A DNA stretch of 64,000 nt. Origin: Dioscorea cayenensis subsp. rotundata. Lineage: Eukaryota > Streptophyta > Magnoliopsida > Dioscoreales > Dioscoreaceae. The position numbers were made by a program, and so were the translations under genes. Shown here piece after piece: positions 52,551 through 64,000 of this stretch. Where the stretch lies: the NCBI RefSeq assembly GCF_009730915.1, contig NC_052481.1, positions 21,798,461 to 21,862,460 on the forward strand, written 5' to 3'. Positions within the stretch are counted from its first letter, which is position 1. Each line of letters opens with the position of its first letter. The notes beneath the pieces are model-generated. The model saw nothing but the letters and a program-made list of their open reading frames with translations. It made no database searches and had not been told where the DNA came from.

Positions 52551-55281
52551 GACGGTCGGGTTCACTGGCCCCGGTCCGATATTTTAGGAACACTGAACCG
52601 GGTTCGATCGAGCGAGCCTGAACCGAAAACAGGCCGGGTTTTTACTCATTGCCCCCTTTAAAACTTGAATTTACTTTTAACCTTTTTCGTTTTTTTTTAA
52701 AAAAATATACATATATATATAAATAATGACTTTTCTTTACCTTGAATTCTCCATTAAAATTTTAATTAATTCATATAATTTTATAGTTGTTGCAATTTGA
52801 ACACTGAGGGACTGTTTTTTTAAAAGATGATCTTGACATTTGACATGGACCAAACAAAGTGTAAAAAAAAAAAAAAATTATTAAATAAAAAGCCTTCTCT
52901 TCCTAGACTCTAATTTTTAAAATAAAAATTAAAATTTTAATTTAATGTTTGATTCACTGATATTCTATAAGTCATGAGTTGTAAATCCATTTGTACAAAA
53001 TACTGAAAGCTTTATAAAATATAGAATCTATTTATACAAAATGCTGAAAGCTTTATAAAATATAGGTTTCTCCGAATTTGTGTTATATATATATAAAGAT
53101 TCAAATTCAAAAGTATTTTTTAAGTGACTCAAATGTCTACCATTAAACAAACCCATCTCAGTAAAATTTATCTTATATATTTGACCATTGTTTAGTCTAC
53201 ATAGAAAATTATATAGTTGAATTGACAAAATTAAAGTTTAAAAAATCAAATAATTCAAAACCCAATTATGTAGATAATGTGTACCGTGTAAACTCACACT
53301 ATCAATATTTATTATTATCACTAAACAAGATTCATATGACTCAATCAACCTCTTTACTCAATCCAATCAATCAATGTATATATCAAGTCCAATCTTATCT
53401 CCAAACTTTCATACTTGTTGCTCACTAGCTTCCCATATGCATAAATATATATAAATATATATATATATACAAATACATAATTCTGAATAAAAGAATTTAT
53501 AAAAACTTTTGAAATATTCCAACACATGTAAAATCATGTGAATTCAAAGTGAATACCAAAGACCACTAGACAACCTACTAGAGATGCCAACTTTGATCAA
53601 TATCTTTGTCAAACTTTGTTACAAGTTGATAACTAACTAAAAACACACTGTTAGAAATGTTCAAAAATTAAATTCAGTAAATAATAATTAAGAGTAGCCA
53701 TGCATGCATGCACTGGAAGAAGTAGAGAAGCAATCTAGTCAGACTTTTTATCTTAAAGCTTATCTACAAAGCATCCAATTCCAGAAGGAAAGAAGAAGAA
53801 AAGGTTATTTTTGATTTGTTTTAATTTTAAATATATATATATAATATATAATATATAGGTCACGGATAGATGATGAACATGAGCATCAAAGCCTCCATTG
53901 AACTTTCCTTTCTATCTTCTTCTTCTTCTTTGTGTTATCTCTGCTATTCCCACTAGTCACCCACTTGTGCACTTACTGTGTTCATTCCAACTACCTTAAC
54001 TGTGAGTGTGATTAATTAGTTTTAAGTATGATTTTTCATGTTTAATTTATGTGAGAAATAATGAAAAACAACAAACAAATTAAATGAAATAAATAATTTA
54101 TATGAAAAACTTAAAATCAAACTACAAAGTACAAAATGATTATATTATATTGAAAATTTAGTATAATAGTAACCCTTAGATTTTTTTTTTTAAATGTTGA
54201 CGAACCACCTCACATACATACATTCACATCTTTAACCATGTTTTGAAAAAAAACCAAACTCTCGACATTTCACATTAGAGTTAATTGTATTACTAATTAT
54301 TATTATTTTTTTGTCTTTATAATAAAACTCTAAAATATATTTAAATAAACTATATTTAAATTTCAAGTTAGATTGATCAAGATTCAATTTGAATTATCGT
54401 CTCTGTTATTCTTTAAATATAATCTGATCATATATATTTTCTAAACATATTCGAATCCCTCTACTACCATTATAAATTCTTTAAAAATTCATATAAATCA
54501 CATCGTGAAATAGAATATTCAGAACACAAACTCTTAACAATTTCGTTTTTGAGATGAAAAGCATGAATCATGATGTGGTCGGCGGTGTTGAAGGAATATT
54601 GAACTAATTTATTCACATTTGTTTGGTATAAAATAATTAATTAGATTTGAGGATGACATTTTAATGTAGTCGGTTTGTTTGGTTGCATGGAATGATGAGG
54701 GTTTAGTGGTGCTAGATCAATAGCATGATGTAAAAAGGACGGTGAGATTGTCATCTAGAGTTGATTGTTTTGGTTTTATGATTAGTAAAGTGATGAGGAT
54801 GACACTACCAATGAAGTGTTGCGTTGCAATGTCATATGATGGAACCAGTACACTAAATGAAGATGAAAGGTTTTCATTTTGAATAAATGAAATTAATAAT
54901 AAACTCATTTTACCAACCGGTATTGATAGTACTAAAAATTTGAGTTACTTAGATAAATAGTTTTGAATTTAAAATTTTGTATATGTAGATGTTACCTGAG
55001 ATCTATTTGTTATAAAGCACTCAATAGTATATACTTTGTCCAAACCCCATACTAGTTTAAAATCTATCCATAATTTAAAGAACTAGTAAGTTAAAATTCT
55101 AAATATATATAAAAAAAACTTACATTTAAAAAATAAAATACAAAAAGTCCTACAAAATCTTTTTTAATGAATTAGTGGCTTATCCAATTTCTAAAAAAAA
55201 TTGTAAAAAATTTAAATTTCATTAAATACTAAAAAACAGATAGAAGAAAATCTTAAGGAAAAATTTGTTCTATAAAGGCTG

Positions 55282-55285
<4 letters not shown>

Positions 55286-55321
<36 letters not shown>
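55286..55321. repeat. (TA)n microsatellite
   Basis: Pure TA repeat of about 18 units, about 80 bases from the left end of the hAT element. Confidence 0.9.
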
Positions 55322-55323
<2 letters not shown>

Positions 55324-55398
55324 TAGTTCTTTTATATATAATGTTTAAAATATTATAACATAAAATAATAAATTAAAATTTTAAATTTAACATATATC

Positions 55399-56458
55399 TA
55401 GGGCTGTAAACGAGCTGAGCCGAGCCGAGCTTTGCCTTGTTCAAGCTTGGCTCGTTACTATTTAATCGAGTTTGAGCTCGAGTCGAGCTTTCTTCGAGTT
55501 TCATTTTTCATGTTCAAGCTTGGTTCGTTACTATTTTAACCGACCTCGAGCTCTAACCGAGCTTATTTCGAGTTTCATACTCGAGCTCAACTTGTTAAGA
55601 AACTTCGAAGCTTAGATTTGGCCGTTAGCTTGATTAAGGCTTGAATATTTTTTTGTACAGTAAAGTATCATTTAAAGCTTATTTAATGAATCATTATCAA
55701 GTGTGACTCAACTCGATTTGAGTTTGAGGATTATTTTAGTAAAAGAATAATTTAAGCTTGTTTATGGAATCATTAAGGTTTGAGTTCAAGCTTGTTAAAA
55801 TCTTCATTAAATAAGTTAACAAATAATTACAATAATAACAAAATAAATATTGTGATGCAACTATATATATATATATATATATATTGTAATATTATTAACG
55901 ATCCGGTAAATAAGCTTGTTCATGACAATATAAACGATTATATTAATGATTGTTACAAATAAAATTGTAAATGATATTATAAACGAGCTTTTAATAATAC
56001 AATAAAGGAGTTTTTCACAAGATTTAATGAGCCGAACTTGGTAATGATCAAGCTTGGCTCGTTTGTCTTACGAGCTCATTTAACTTAATCAACTAACTAA
56101 CCTAAGTTTTTAACGAGCTAAGCCTTCGAATAGTAGTTTAGAACCTTATATGTGTGACTCAAATTGACAACAACAACACAGTCACATATACACCTTAATA
56201 GACATATACATATACATACATATATATATATATATAAAAGAGCTCACAACCGAGCTTATAAACAAGCTTGTTCATGAGTTGTGTTCACGAGCCAAAACGA
56301 GCCGAGCTTTCAGCTGCTCAAGCTTGGCTCATATATTAATCGAGCTTGAAAATAATGTTCAAGTTTGACTCGTTTACAATATGAGCTGAACACGAATGAG
56401 CCCTTATCAAGCCGAACACCGAGCCGCTCACGAATGGCTCAGCTCAAATACACCACTA
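55399..56458. mobile_element. hAT non-autonomous element, 1060 bp
   Basis: Starts TAGGGCTGTAAACGAGCTGA and ends with the inverted partner (read inward TAGTGGTGTATTTGAGCTGA), 18 of 23 positions matching. It is flanked by the perfect 8-bp duplication CATATATC (55391-55398 and 56459-56466). Subterminal regions are filled with GAGCCGAGC, GGCTCGTT and CAAGCTTGGCTC motifs on both strands, the usual dense subterminal repeats of plant hAT elements. No transposase frame remains. Confidence 0.95.
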
Positions 56459-57711
56459 CATATATCCTAAATCAACCTAAGATTGTTGGTAATTAATTTT
56501 TCTTCTTAGTTAAAAGTTAAAAGTTGGGTATAATATTAACAAAAAGTAAATCTTGGTGTTTTTCCATGATTGAACACTAGGCTAAAATAAAGATATATTA
56601 GAATACATATAAAGACATATGTAAACTTTTAAATTGGATACGCTCATAACTAACAACAATACATGAAGATAAACAATGCTAGAAGATAATTCATATCTAT
56701 AAATAAATAATTAAAAAATATATATAAGAATGGGAGAGAGGAAGTACTCCACATGCCATGATCTCCTCAAATCATTAATGAGAAGGCAAGACAATGCACT
56801 ACATATAAAAAAAAAAAAAATAAAGATATATAGTGCATTTAAAGGTTGAAAGTAATATTAATGATGGATTAAGAGAAGGCAAAGAAGAGCCATCCATGTG
56901 ACACATTATCACAACACTCTATCCACGTTTATGATCTTCATTCATACACACACTAAAGTCCACCACACTGGCCTGCACTTAACTGGCACCTAATCCCTTA
57001 ATTAAGCCGTAAATTAATATATTAAATAAATATTATTAAATAGTTTTAATCACTGATCAGGTGGAGTGACTTCATAGATGAAGGTCACACACACACTACT
57101 AGTGGTGGGTGGTGGTGATGGTGGTGGTGGTGCTAACAAAGTGCTTTCTTTCCCCATCTGCAACATGTGTTGTGTTTTTTCATGCATTTATGAATCCTTT
57201 CTCATCTCATCATATTTATCTTCTTCTTTTTTCTTAAATAAAATTAAGAAAAAAATGTTTTCATTTTTAATTTTTTTCTTATATTTGGAAACCAACAAAC
57301 TCATGAAGAACCTGATCCACCACCTTTTTCTTTGGTGGTGGAGAAACCAAACCAAACCAAAACAAACCTAAACTATTAAAACTCTTATATATATTTATAT
57401 ATATCAATTAATATAACCACACAATAAATAATAAAAATTGAAGAAATTAACCACCAACTACTAGAGAAACCTTGGTTCTCACTCCCACAACAACAACAAT
57501 AACAACAACAATGTGAAAATTAATTAATGAATATAAAGAATAATAATCATCATCATCATCACATCATCTTCTTCTTCAACAATCAGCTAGCACTAATAAA
57601 ATGAAACAACATATAATTCACATACTTCTCCCATAATAATTCAATAAAAATTCATTGAAAAAAACAAGAAAAATTAAGAGAAAAATAAAAATAAAAATTG
57701 GCAAGCACTAA

Positions 57712-58464
57712 TTAGTAATGGCAATCCACCAAAGCAGCAGACAGAGAGAAAGCAATAGATTGCTTGCTTGCAAAAGGGAAGTTAATGGCAGGTGAATCTT
57801 CAGAAGGAGCAGGTAAATTTAGATCCAAAGATAACAAAGTTCTCTCCCTCTTCACCTCCGGAACCACCACCTGCTCCGGCGTGTCCAACGGCCGGTGCCG
57901 TCTCATGTGTCCTCCAAGAGCTTGCCCGGAACTGAACTCTGATCCACATATCGAACACTCATGAATTCTTGATCTTAAAGCAGGCATAACCGGTTTGAAA
58001 AAACTATTATTCATGCTAGTTTCTTCTTCTTTCACTGGCTTCTTCTCATCGGCGGTGATCACCACCGGAGAAGTAGTAGTTGTAGCAGTAATTGAAGCAA
58101 TAAGTTTCGGTTTCTTATGACTAGCACGGTGACCACCAAGAGCTTGGAAAGAAGGGAAACATTTGTTGCAAGTCTTGCATTCATAGACACAAAACCCGGC
58201 TTTACCGTCAGTAAACTTCCGGCTAGTGAACTTCTCCGGCTTCACTTCAGCACGGCCACCTTGTGCTAGTAATATCAAGCAGTTAGCCATGTCCTCTTCT
58301 TCTTCAGTTGTTGATCCGGAGAACTCTGATGATGATGCTGATGATCCTGCCGGCGCTGCCACTGGTGTTCCACGGTGGCGCTTTGTTCTCTTGCCTTTGA
58401 TTATAGGTAGCAAAGCTCCATCATTGCTACTACTCATGCTTCTAGTTTCCTCCATGGTTTCCAT
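57712..58464 (-). CDS. C2H2 zinc-finger repressor, ZAT5-like (C1-2i)
   Basis: Intronless gene for a nuclear two-finger transcriptional repressor. Starting at METMEE (58464) it has 250 residues. Ten residues of basic sequence upstream, from a Met at 58494, are also open but look like leader. Parts in order: a basic B-box/NLS (KGKRTKRHR, about residues 23-31), an L-box (EEEDMANCLILLAQG, about 55-69), and finger 1 (C96-x2-C99 ... QALGGH with H112 and H116). Then come finger 2 (HECSICGSEF, again QALGGH) at about 166-188 and a C-terminal EAR repression motif LDLNLP. The spacing and the QALGGH signature define the plant C1-2i class; members act mostly in stress responses. A TATA-like stretch lies about 100 bases upstream (58560-58595). 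Confidence 0.93.
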   Translation of the reverse strand: METMEETRSMSSSNDGALLPIIKGKRTKRHRGTPVAAPAGSSASSSEFSGSTTEEEEDMANCLILLAQGGRAEVKPEKFTSRKFTDGKAGFCVYECKTCNKCFPSFQALGGHRASHKKPKLIASITATTTTSPVVITADEKKPVKEEETSMNNSFFKPVMPALRSRIHECSICGSEFSSGQALGGHMRRHRPLDTPEQVVVPEVKRERTLLSLDLNLPAPSEDSPAINFPFASKQSIAFSLSAALVDCHY

Positions 58465-59119
58465 TAATTTTCTTGTTTTTTTTTTTTTTCTCAAAGAGAA
58501 AGAGAGAGAGTTTGAGAGAAGAGAAAGAGTAAATGAATGAGATTGTTTGAGAGGAATGGAGATGTATTTATATATATATAAATATGTATATATATAAAAG
58601 AAAGAAGGAAGAGGAGTTGGGAGTCAAAAGTCTATAGAGCCGCCCAGAGTTAGGAAGGAAGGAATAGTAACTGTGTGAATAAAAGTCTAATTAGAATGCT
58701 TACGTTTCTTAAAAGAAAACACTTGGTGAGAATTAATGGAGAGTTAAAAAAAGAGAAGGAAAAGAGAAACTCTTTTCTTTCATGTGTTATTAATTATTGT
58801 TGTTGTTATTATTACATTGATGAATAATAATTAATAGTAGTAGTAGTAATGGTTGATGTTAATATATATATTATATATGTGTATTTAATAATGCATGGGA
58901 AAGAGTCACATTAATTAAAAGCATATGTAAGTTGATAAAAGAAAGAAGAGAAGAGTAATGTGAGATTCGGTTGGCTTGTGAGCAAGCAAGCAAACCATTC
59001 CTTTTTCTACAAGGATTCTTCTTGATAGGTTTCCCTTGCAAGCCTGGAACCACGGAAAATGCGCTTCTCTTATTTCTTTTTTTTAAAAAAAAAATTTAAT
59101 CTTAAATAATATTTATTTA

Positions 59120-59745
59120 TTATTTTTGAAAAAAAGTGGATAAACCACATTCATTAGAAAAAGCAGGTACAGAGAAATACATCGAAGAGCACTAGATGTG
59201 GAGCCAGGAAGCAGAAACAAGATACTAAGATAACAAAGTGGGGACAAACCGTCTCCACAAGGCCACTAAGGCCACACTGAAACCCACTAGCGGGATTTGG
59301 GGATCCACAAAGCGCCTGGGAGGAAGGCTCCTCCCCGTCTCATCTCGCAATAGAAGCAGGAAACTCCAAAGCACGTCGCACAATTGACATAGAACCCTCC
59401 ATCTTCTCCTTCACACTTGTCCGGTCTTTGCAGAGACAGGGATAAAAGCATATGAATAATCTTCACACGAAAGGGAGTGCAGGGAATCATGGGAGGCATT
59501 AAAAATGCGGTCATGCGTACAAGTCAAAATATTCCAGCACAAGCTGCTTTAACCACTAGGTCACCCATAACTCTACGCGAAGGCACTAGAGATAGTCTCC
59601 AACTACTCCAGACCAAAGCCAATGACATCGGAGGGCCAGGCAACCCCAACAAACTCCCAAAGAAGGTCCACACCTGTCTAGCAAAAGTGCAATGTAGAAA
59701 CAAGTGGTCGGTAGTCTCCAAGTCAGAATAGCAAAACACACATGT
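59120..59745 (-). mobile_element. LINE retrotransposon fragment (3' end, zf-RVT region)
   Basis: On the minus strand the frame from about 59745 reads CVFCYSDLETTDHLFLHC and then ARQVW. This is the zinc-binding zf-RVT motif found at the C terminus of plant LINE reverse transcriptases. It ends in a TGA where Trp is expected. The similarity goes on in another frame (HDRIFNASHDSLHS), so the copy is broken by a stop and a frameshift. The element ends near 59120 with AATGAATGTGGTTTATCCAC before an A-rich tail. The 5' part is missing. Confidence 0.85.
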
Positions 59746-60512
59746 TCTTAAATAATTTACTTAATCATGTCAGTAAAAACTTACAAACTAATATATATAT
59801 ATATACTGCTTCTGTAGTAGACAGATACAATGAACTGTTTTTACTGTACTAAAATACTGTTTTTGATATCCCGAAGTAATATATATATATATATATAATT
59901 TGTGTGAATAATAAAGAAATATAAATAAGTCGTGTTTTGCATTTATGTTTTAAAAAAAATTAATTATTGGAATTATGAGGAACTCATGCAATACATGAAA
60001 ACAAACTTTTATATTTTTGAAGAAAGGGGGAAATATGGAAAAAGATAGTGGGACACTAGTAGTGGTGGTGAAGGAAGAAGCAAGAGCCACATATATTTGA
60101 AAAAGGATTAATGGCATGTTAATTATTATGATTCTTTTGGAAAATAAAAATAATTATTTTGATTAATGAGATTATAAACTGATGAATGATGATGAATAAT
60201 GGTTGACAATGATGCATGGACTAAGAAATGTAAGAGTGGGAGAGGTGTGTGGTTGTGTGTGTATCCATGAGACTTTGATGTGAGATGTAGTTTTTATTAG
60301 TTTAGTTTTTAGTTTTTTAGTTGTTTTAGTTTAAGTTTAGGGTGGGAAGCAAGTTTAGGGTGGGAAGCAAGTCAACTAAGAAGGAAGGAGGAGTGGGAGT
60401 GATGAGTGAGTGGATTAAGAAAACCAAGTATTTGGTGTGACTGTAGTTGTTGAGTTAGTGTGAGGCCATAAAAGTGGCCACCACCTTTGGAGAGAGAAAA
60501 GTAGAGAGTTAA

Positions 60513-60546
60513 TTAGGGTTAGGGTTAGGGTTAGGGTTAGGGTTAG
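60513..60546 (+). repeat. Interstitial TTAGGG tract
   Basis: Five full TTAGGG units followed by TTAG, and then a GA-rich stretch. The unit is the human-type TTAGGG, not the usual plant TTTAGGG. Confidence 0.95.
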
Positions 60547-61975
60547 AGGGAGAGAGAGTGCAAGGAAGGTATATGAGTTGGTGAGCAACAAGGTATCTTG
60601 AAACAACAAACTCAATGACTTCTACTTCAAAGTTTGATATTAAAATTGATTGGTTGTTAGTTGGCTAAGTGAACTCTTAACCTAACCTTTTGTTAGTATG
60701 ATTTGAAGTTAAAACCTAAACCGGTAGATCTTATCCTGAATTGGTTGTTGGGGGCGAATGACAAAATATTTAAAAGTATAAATTATATGTTCAAATATTT
60801 TTAAAATTTTTTTAAACCAAATGCCACTTAATAATCTCTGAATGTGGGAAAAATCCAAAGTCAAATCTTCAATGAGCAAAGTGAAGATGTATGATATACT
60901 TAGAAATTAGAAAACCCGCCATGTCACATAATTTATTTATTTTTTATAAATAAAATAAAATAAAATAAAATAAATAAATAAATAAAAATTTACTATCCTT
61001 ACAATATAAGAGTTGGTAATTTATTTTTTTAAAAAAACAAAAGTCAAAATTTTAAATCTTTTCTAACTCAAAATTTGAGATTTCATGATTTGTTCATATT
61101 TATGAAAAATATATAAGTAAATAAATAAATAACTTGTATATATATATATATATATATATAAATGTTAAATTCCTACCATATATACATAAATAATATTGAT
61201 ATCCATATTTAATTAAGTAAATAGTTGTGAAACCAATAGGAAAGTAATCAAATGAAAATGAGAGAATTGGGAACAACGCTAGCGATTAAACCAGAGCTAC
61301 AAGCAAGCCAAGAAAAGGCATATACATGATTGCTAGATGGATCTCCAACCACCCAAGCACCAGCTATATATATATATATATATATATATGGAAACTAGTT
61401 ATGTTAAAAAGAATACTTAGAATAAATAATAAAATAAAATAAAATGAATAAATAAATAAAACAAAAATTGAAGAAAAAAAGATATCAGACAGTAGTAATA
61501 AAAAGATCTTTAGTCTAGCGGTATTTGTCCTATTGTGTAAGATTTGGTTTAGGTAAATTGATTGTTCGGATTTGAAACTTCTTAAATATAATAGTACCAA
61601 AAATTTCCGTATCGGCCCTAGTATAAAATATCATTGACTAGATATATGCTTGTCACATTTATTAATGAAAAAAAATCTTGGACAATGTGGGTTTGGTTCC
61701 CAATCAGTTGCACCTTCTTCTTGTTCTTCATTGTTTGTATGATTGGATGTAATTAAGTTAGTGGCGTGGAGTGGGAGTAGTCAATGGAATGCCTTGTTCC
61801 CTAACTCTCCTCCCAACTCTTGATTTGTTTTTACTAATTAGTTTAATTAAACAAAGTTAGCTAGCTTAATTTCTTTCATTCATTCATTCTTTTCTTTCTT
61901 AGTGGGTAAGCACTACACTACACTTGACTACTATATTAGGTACTTATATATATAACTTAATTGTTTGATTGGAAG

Positions 61976-62140
61976 ATGGGAGCAAATGGAGGATCTTTTG
62001 TTAATTTACATATATGTATTTTTTTAGTTGTTGTTATTCTTATTGTTATTCATGCTATGCTTATTCCTATTCCTTTGCCATGTGCCATGACTAGAACAGC
62101 CGGCTTGATCCAAGGAAGGAAAGTGAAGATAATAAATTAA
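61976..62140 (+). CDS. Candidate small secreted peptide ORF (54 residues)
   Basis: A short open frame not resembling a family I can name. It begins MGANGGSFVNLHI, then has a strongly hydrophobic stretch (ICIFLVVVILIVIHAML, about residues 13-29) like a signal peptide or membrane anchor. It ends with a basic tail (MTRTAGLIQGRKVKIIN) such as small plant signalling peptides often have. The surrounding DNA is gene-free. A TATA-like run (TTATATATATAAC) is only about 25-30 bases upstream of the ATG, too near to give a usual leader. It may be a chance frame in AT-rich DNA; the hydrophobic part is largely made of GTT/ATT codons. Confidence 0.3.
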   Translation: MGANGGSFVNLHICIFLVVVILIVIHAMLIPIPLPCAMTRTAGLIQGRKVKIIN

Positions 62141-64000
62141 CCTCTTTGGCTTATGTTTTTGCTAATGTGATTATCAACGTCTGTATTATGTTAAAATTTA
62201 CATTTATATATTCAAATTTATATTTTAAATTTTAAATTAAGTTATTTTAATATACGTCCCTGTGATATATGTGTTAGCTTATTTTAATTAGACAAATAAA
62301 CTAAATAAATTAATCTCTATATATATCATACTAGATGCAAATCAAACATATATGTTAATAATAATTAAATTCAATCTAAAAACGTAAAAATTGGCATTGG
62401 CCAAACAAAGCTTATTGTTTTTAATTATGAATGATAAATTGGCATCAACCAACTTGGTTGGTAATTAGCCGTTTATATATTTCTGATTTTTCTATAAAAA
62501 AAATTATATTATTCAAATTAAGTGATGTGCAACTATTAGTTATTTTGATGTATACAAGTGTACAGAAGATGTGGTTGTGAACAATATGAATGTGATTACT
62601 ATCAAAGCATGGACCATCCTATACATATATATATATATATATATAAATGAAATACATTGTTGGAGTTGGAATGCAATGTAATGAGAGATGAGATTATTAG
62701 ATTAGGCCCCACCTCATTGAAACAAAAGGATGTTTTATGGTGTGCCAATTGTACATCCACATTGGAATATTGGTTTTGAGCTAGCTCATTGGCATCCTAA
62801 TTAAGTTGCTCAACAGTTAATAAGTACAATATTAATTAATTAAAATTAAATTAATTAATTGGAAGATAATGGTTGGCAATGCTGTGGCAGTAGTATTAGC
62901 AGTAGCAAGTTGGAGTAGTAGTAGTAGTAGTGATGTTGTTGAGCAATAACCACTTGGGGTAGTGTGAGTGTTCCAACTCATCCATTTGTTGTGACACCAT
63001 AACCTTTACAAGATATTGACACTCTACCAACTATTTCCTAAATATAACCTCAATCTTCTTTTTCCCCTTTTTAGATGATAAATAATAATAGTAATAATAA
63101 TTGATTGAAGAGATTTATTGCCATATATATATCTTGCGACTTCTTTCCATTTTTTCCATGGACACATGAGATATAATCTAACTTATTTTTAGAAATATTT
63201 TTTAACAAAGACAACAAATGTTGTTTAAAAGACAAAAAGATATAAAAAAGTACACTGGTTACCGTGGTTTAGTGATATCTTAAAGATAAATATCCTTGCT
63301 AAAAGAAAAAAGCACGATTCTCTCCAAGAGGGTCCAGATTATGATTAGTAAACAATGTTGATGAATAATATTATATCTTAATATACAATATGTAAATAGT
63401 ACTGATGACAAATGTTGTGAGAGTAAGGTTTCCGACCTTTCATCTCTTTGTATACTTTTGTGATGAGTTATTACTAGATATTAAATTTAATAGACAAAAA
63501 ATAACAGATGATCCAATAGACTGTTAACATCTTAAATTTAATACAGTAAAATTTGAATTCAACTTTATTGATTTTCAAACTCAAATTAAATGTGAGAAAG
63601 TTTTAAACTAAGAATCCTCATTCAACTTCGGTTTCAAAATATATGTTACATGTATTTTAAATTAATTATGTATTGTGTTTCAATTACCGAATTTTTTTTT
63701 TCATCCCATGGTGAAATTAGTTTAATCTTGTTTAAACTATGTCCATGTTTAACTCGCCAATAAAATGAGTGCATAAATCATGATTGACTTAACCCAAATA
63801 ACACAATAGTTAAATGAATCCTGTATTATATGAAGACATAATTAATCATAAAAATATTATATAATAATAATGTCTAAATCAGCTTAATTAGGTGTTGCGT
63901 AAGTTGATATTAATATATCATGTTACTGTTATGTCCATCCCCATCTTGTGAATCTCATTTCATTCTAAGTTCATTAATGCATTTGTTATCAAGATATGTT
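62141..64000. other. Intergenic region at the window's end
   Basis: AT-rich sequence with short (TA)n, (ATTA) and (AGT)n tracts. No gene, tRNA or clear transposon end is seen. Confidence 0.55.

Larger units (their letters stand above)
52566..57711. other. Long intergenic region
   Basis: No gene is supported. Bases 52566-52660 are a GC-rich SMG8 leader. The middle is AT-rich. A GC-balanced hAT element occupies 55399-56458. RY motifs (CATGCATGCATGCA) lie at about 53699. The last few hundred bases are the ZAT-like gene's 3' UTR. Confidence 0.55.
58495..61975. other. Intergenic region with a LINE fragment and TTAGGG tract
   Basis: Apart from the ZAT-like promoter near 58500-58700, the LINE fragment (59120-59745) and the TTAGGG tract (60513-60546), nothing specific is seen. 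A 20-base duplication (GTTTAGGGTGGGAAGCAAGT) occurs twice in tandem at about 60334-60372. Confidence 0.55.

Noticed and set aside
53860-53960. Start MNMSIKAS as a small secreted protein
   Set aside because: It stops after about 27 codons and is mostly a TCT repeat.
57078-57371. 97-codon plus-strand frame beside the ZAT-like gene
   Set aside because: Low-complexity GGT and TTT runs; no recognisable domain.
60513-60546. True telomere or chromosome end
   Set aside because: Only five units and unique sequence on both sides; it is interstitial.
62869-62949. 26-residue frame with Ser and Val/Ala runs
   Set aside because: Made largely of an AGT triplet repeat; too short and simple to support.

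Overview
This is a nuclear chromosome segment from a flowering plant. The evidence is AT-rich intergenic DNA full of (TA)n microsatellites, many short introns, plant-only protein families (SOSEKI, SIAMESE-related, ATL RING-H2, QALGGH zinc finger), plant-type MITEs and hAT elements, and a nuclear tRNA-His(GTG). A GC-rich first exon in the RING gene and a Stowaway element fit a monocot. A yam-like (Dioscorea) genome is a guess only; the species cannot be fixed from the sequence.

Layout. 1-5697: intergenic, with repeats and an ACGT-motif cluster. 5698-10953 (+): seven-exon RING E3 ligase gene. 12599-19427 (+): nine-exon nucleotidyltransferase (terminal uridylyltransferase-like) gene with a Stowaway MITE in intron 1 and a 98-residue tandem repeat in its last exon. 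20780-21379 (-): intronless ATL-type RING-H2 gene. 24966-28862 (+): 2-oxoglutarate dioxygenase gene whose third intron holds nested hAT elements. 30959-31300 (+): SIAMESE-related CDK inhibitor. 32605-35521 (+): ESCRT-I subunit VPS37. 35932-36003 (-): tRNA-His. 36786-38528 (-): small membrane protein of unknown function. 42140-44306 (-): SOSEKI polarity protein. 47366-52550 (-): NMD factor SMG8. 57712-58464 (-): C1-2i zinc-finger repressor (ZAT5-like). 58465-64000: intergenic, with a LINE fragment, a TTAGGG tract and one candidate small secreted peptide ORF.

The genes form no operon-like unit; they are ordinary neighbours with unrelated jobs: ubiquitylation, RNA tailing, RNA surveillance, endosomal sorting, cell polarity, cell cycle and transcription.

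The most striking cross-cutting observation is that four of the genes (RING, nucleotidyltransferase, dioxygenase, SOSEKI) each read as conserved over their whole length only if one extra base is ignored in a short homopolymer (five sites in all, every one behaving as +1). Either the sequence carries consensus indel errors, or these genes are decaying. Other points of note are two GC-AG introns in neighbouring genes, a start codon that appears to stand alone at an exon end, several hAT elements with clean 8-bp target duplications, a six-copy ~143-bp tandem array, and two LINE 3' ends with the same tail. I found no convincing new multi-gene system.
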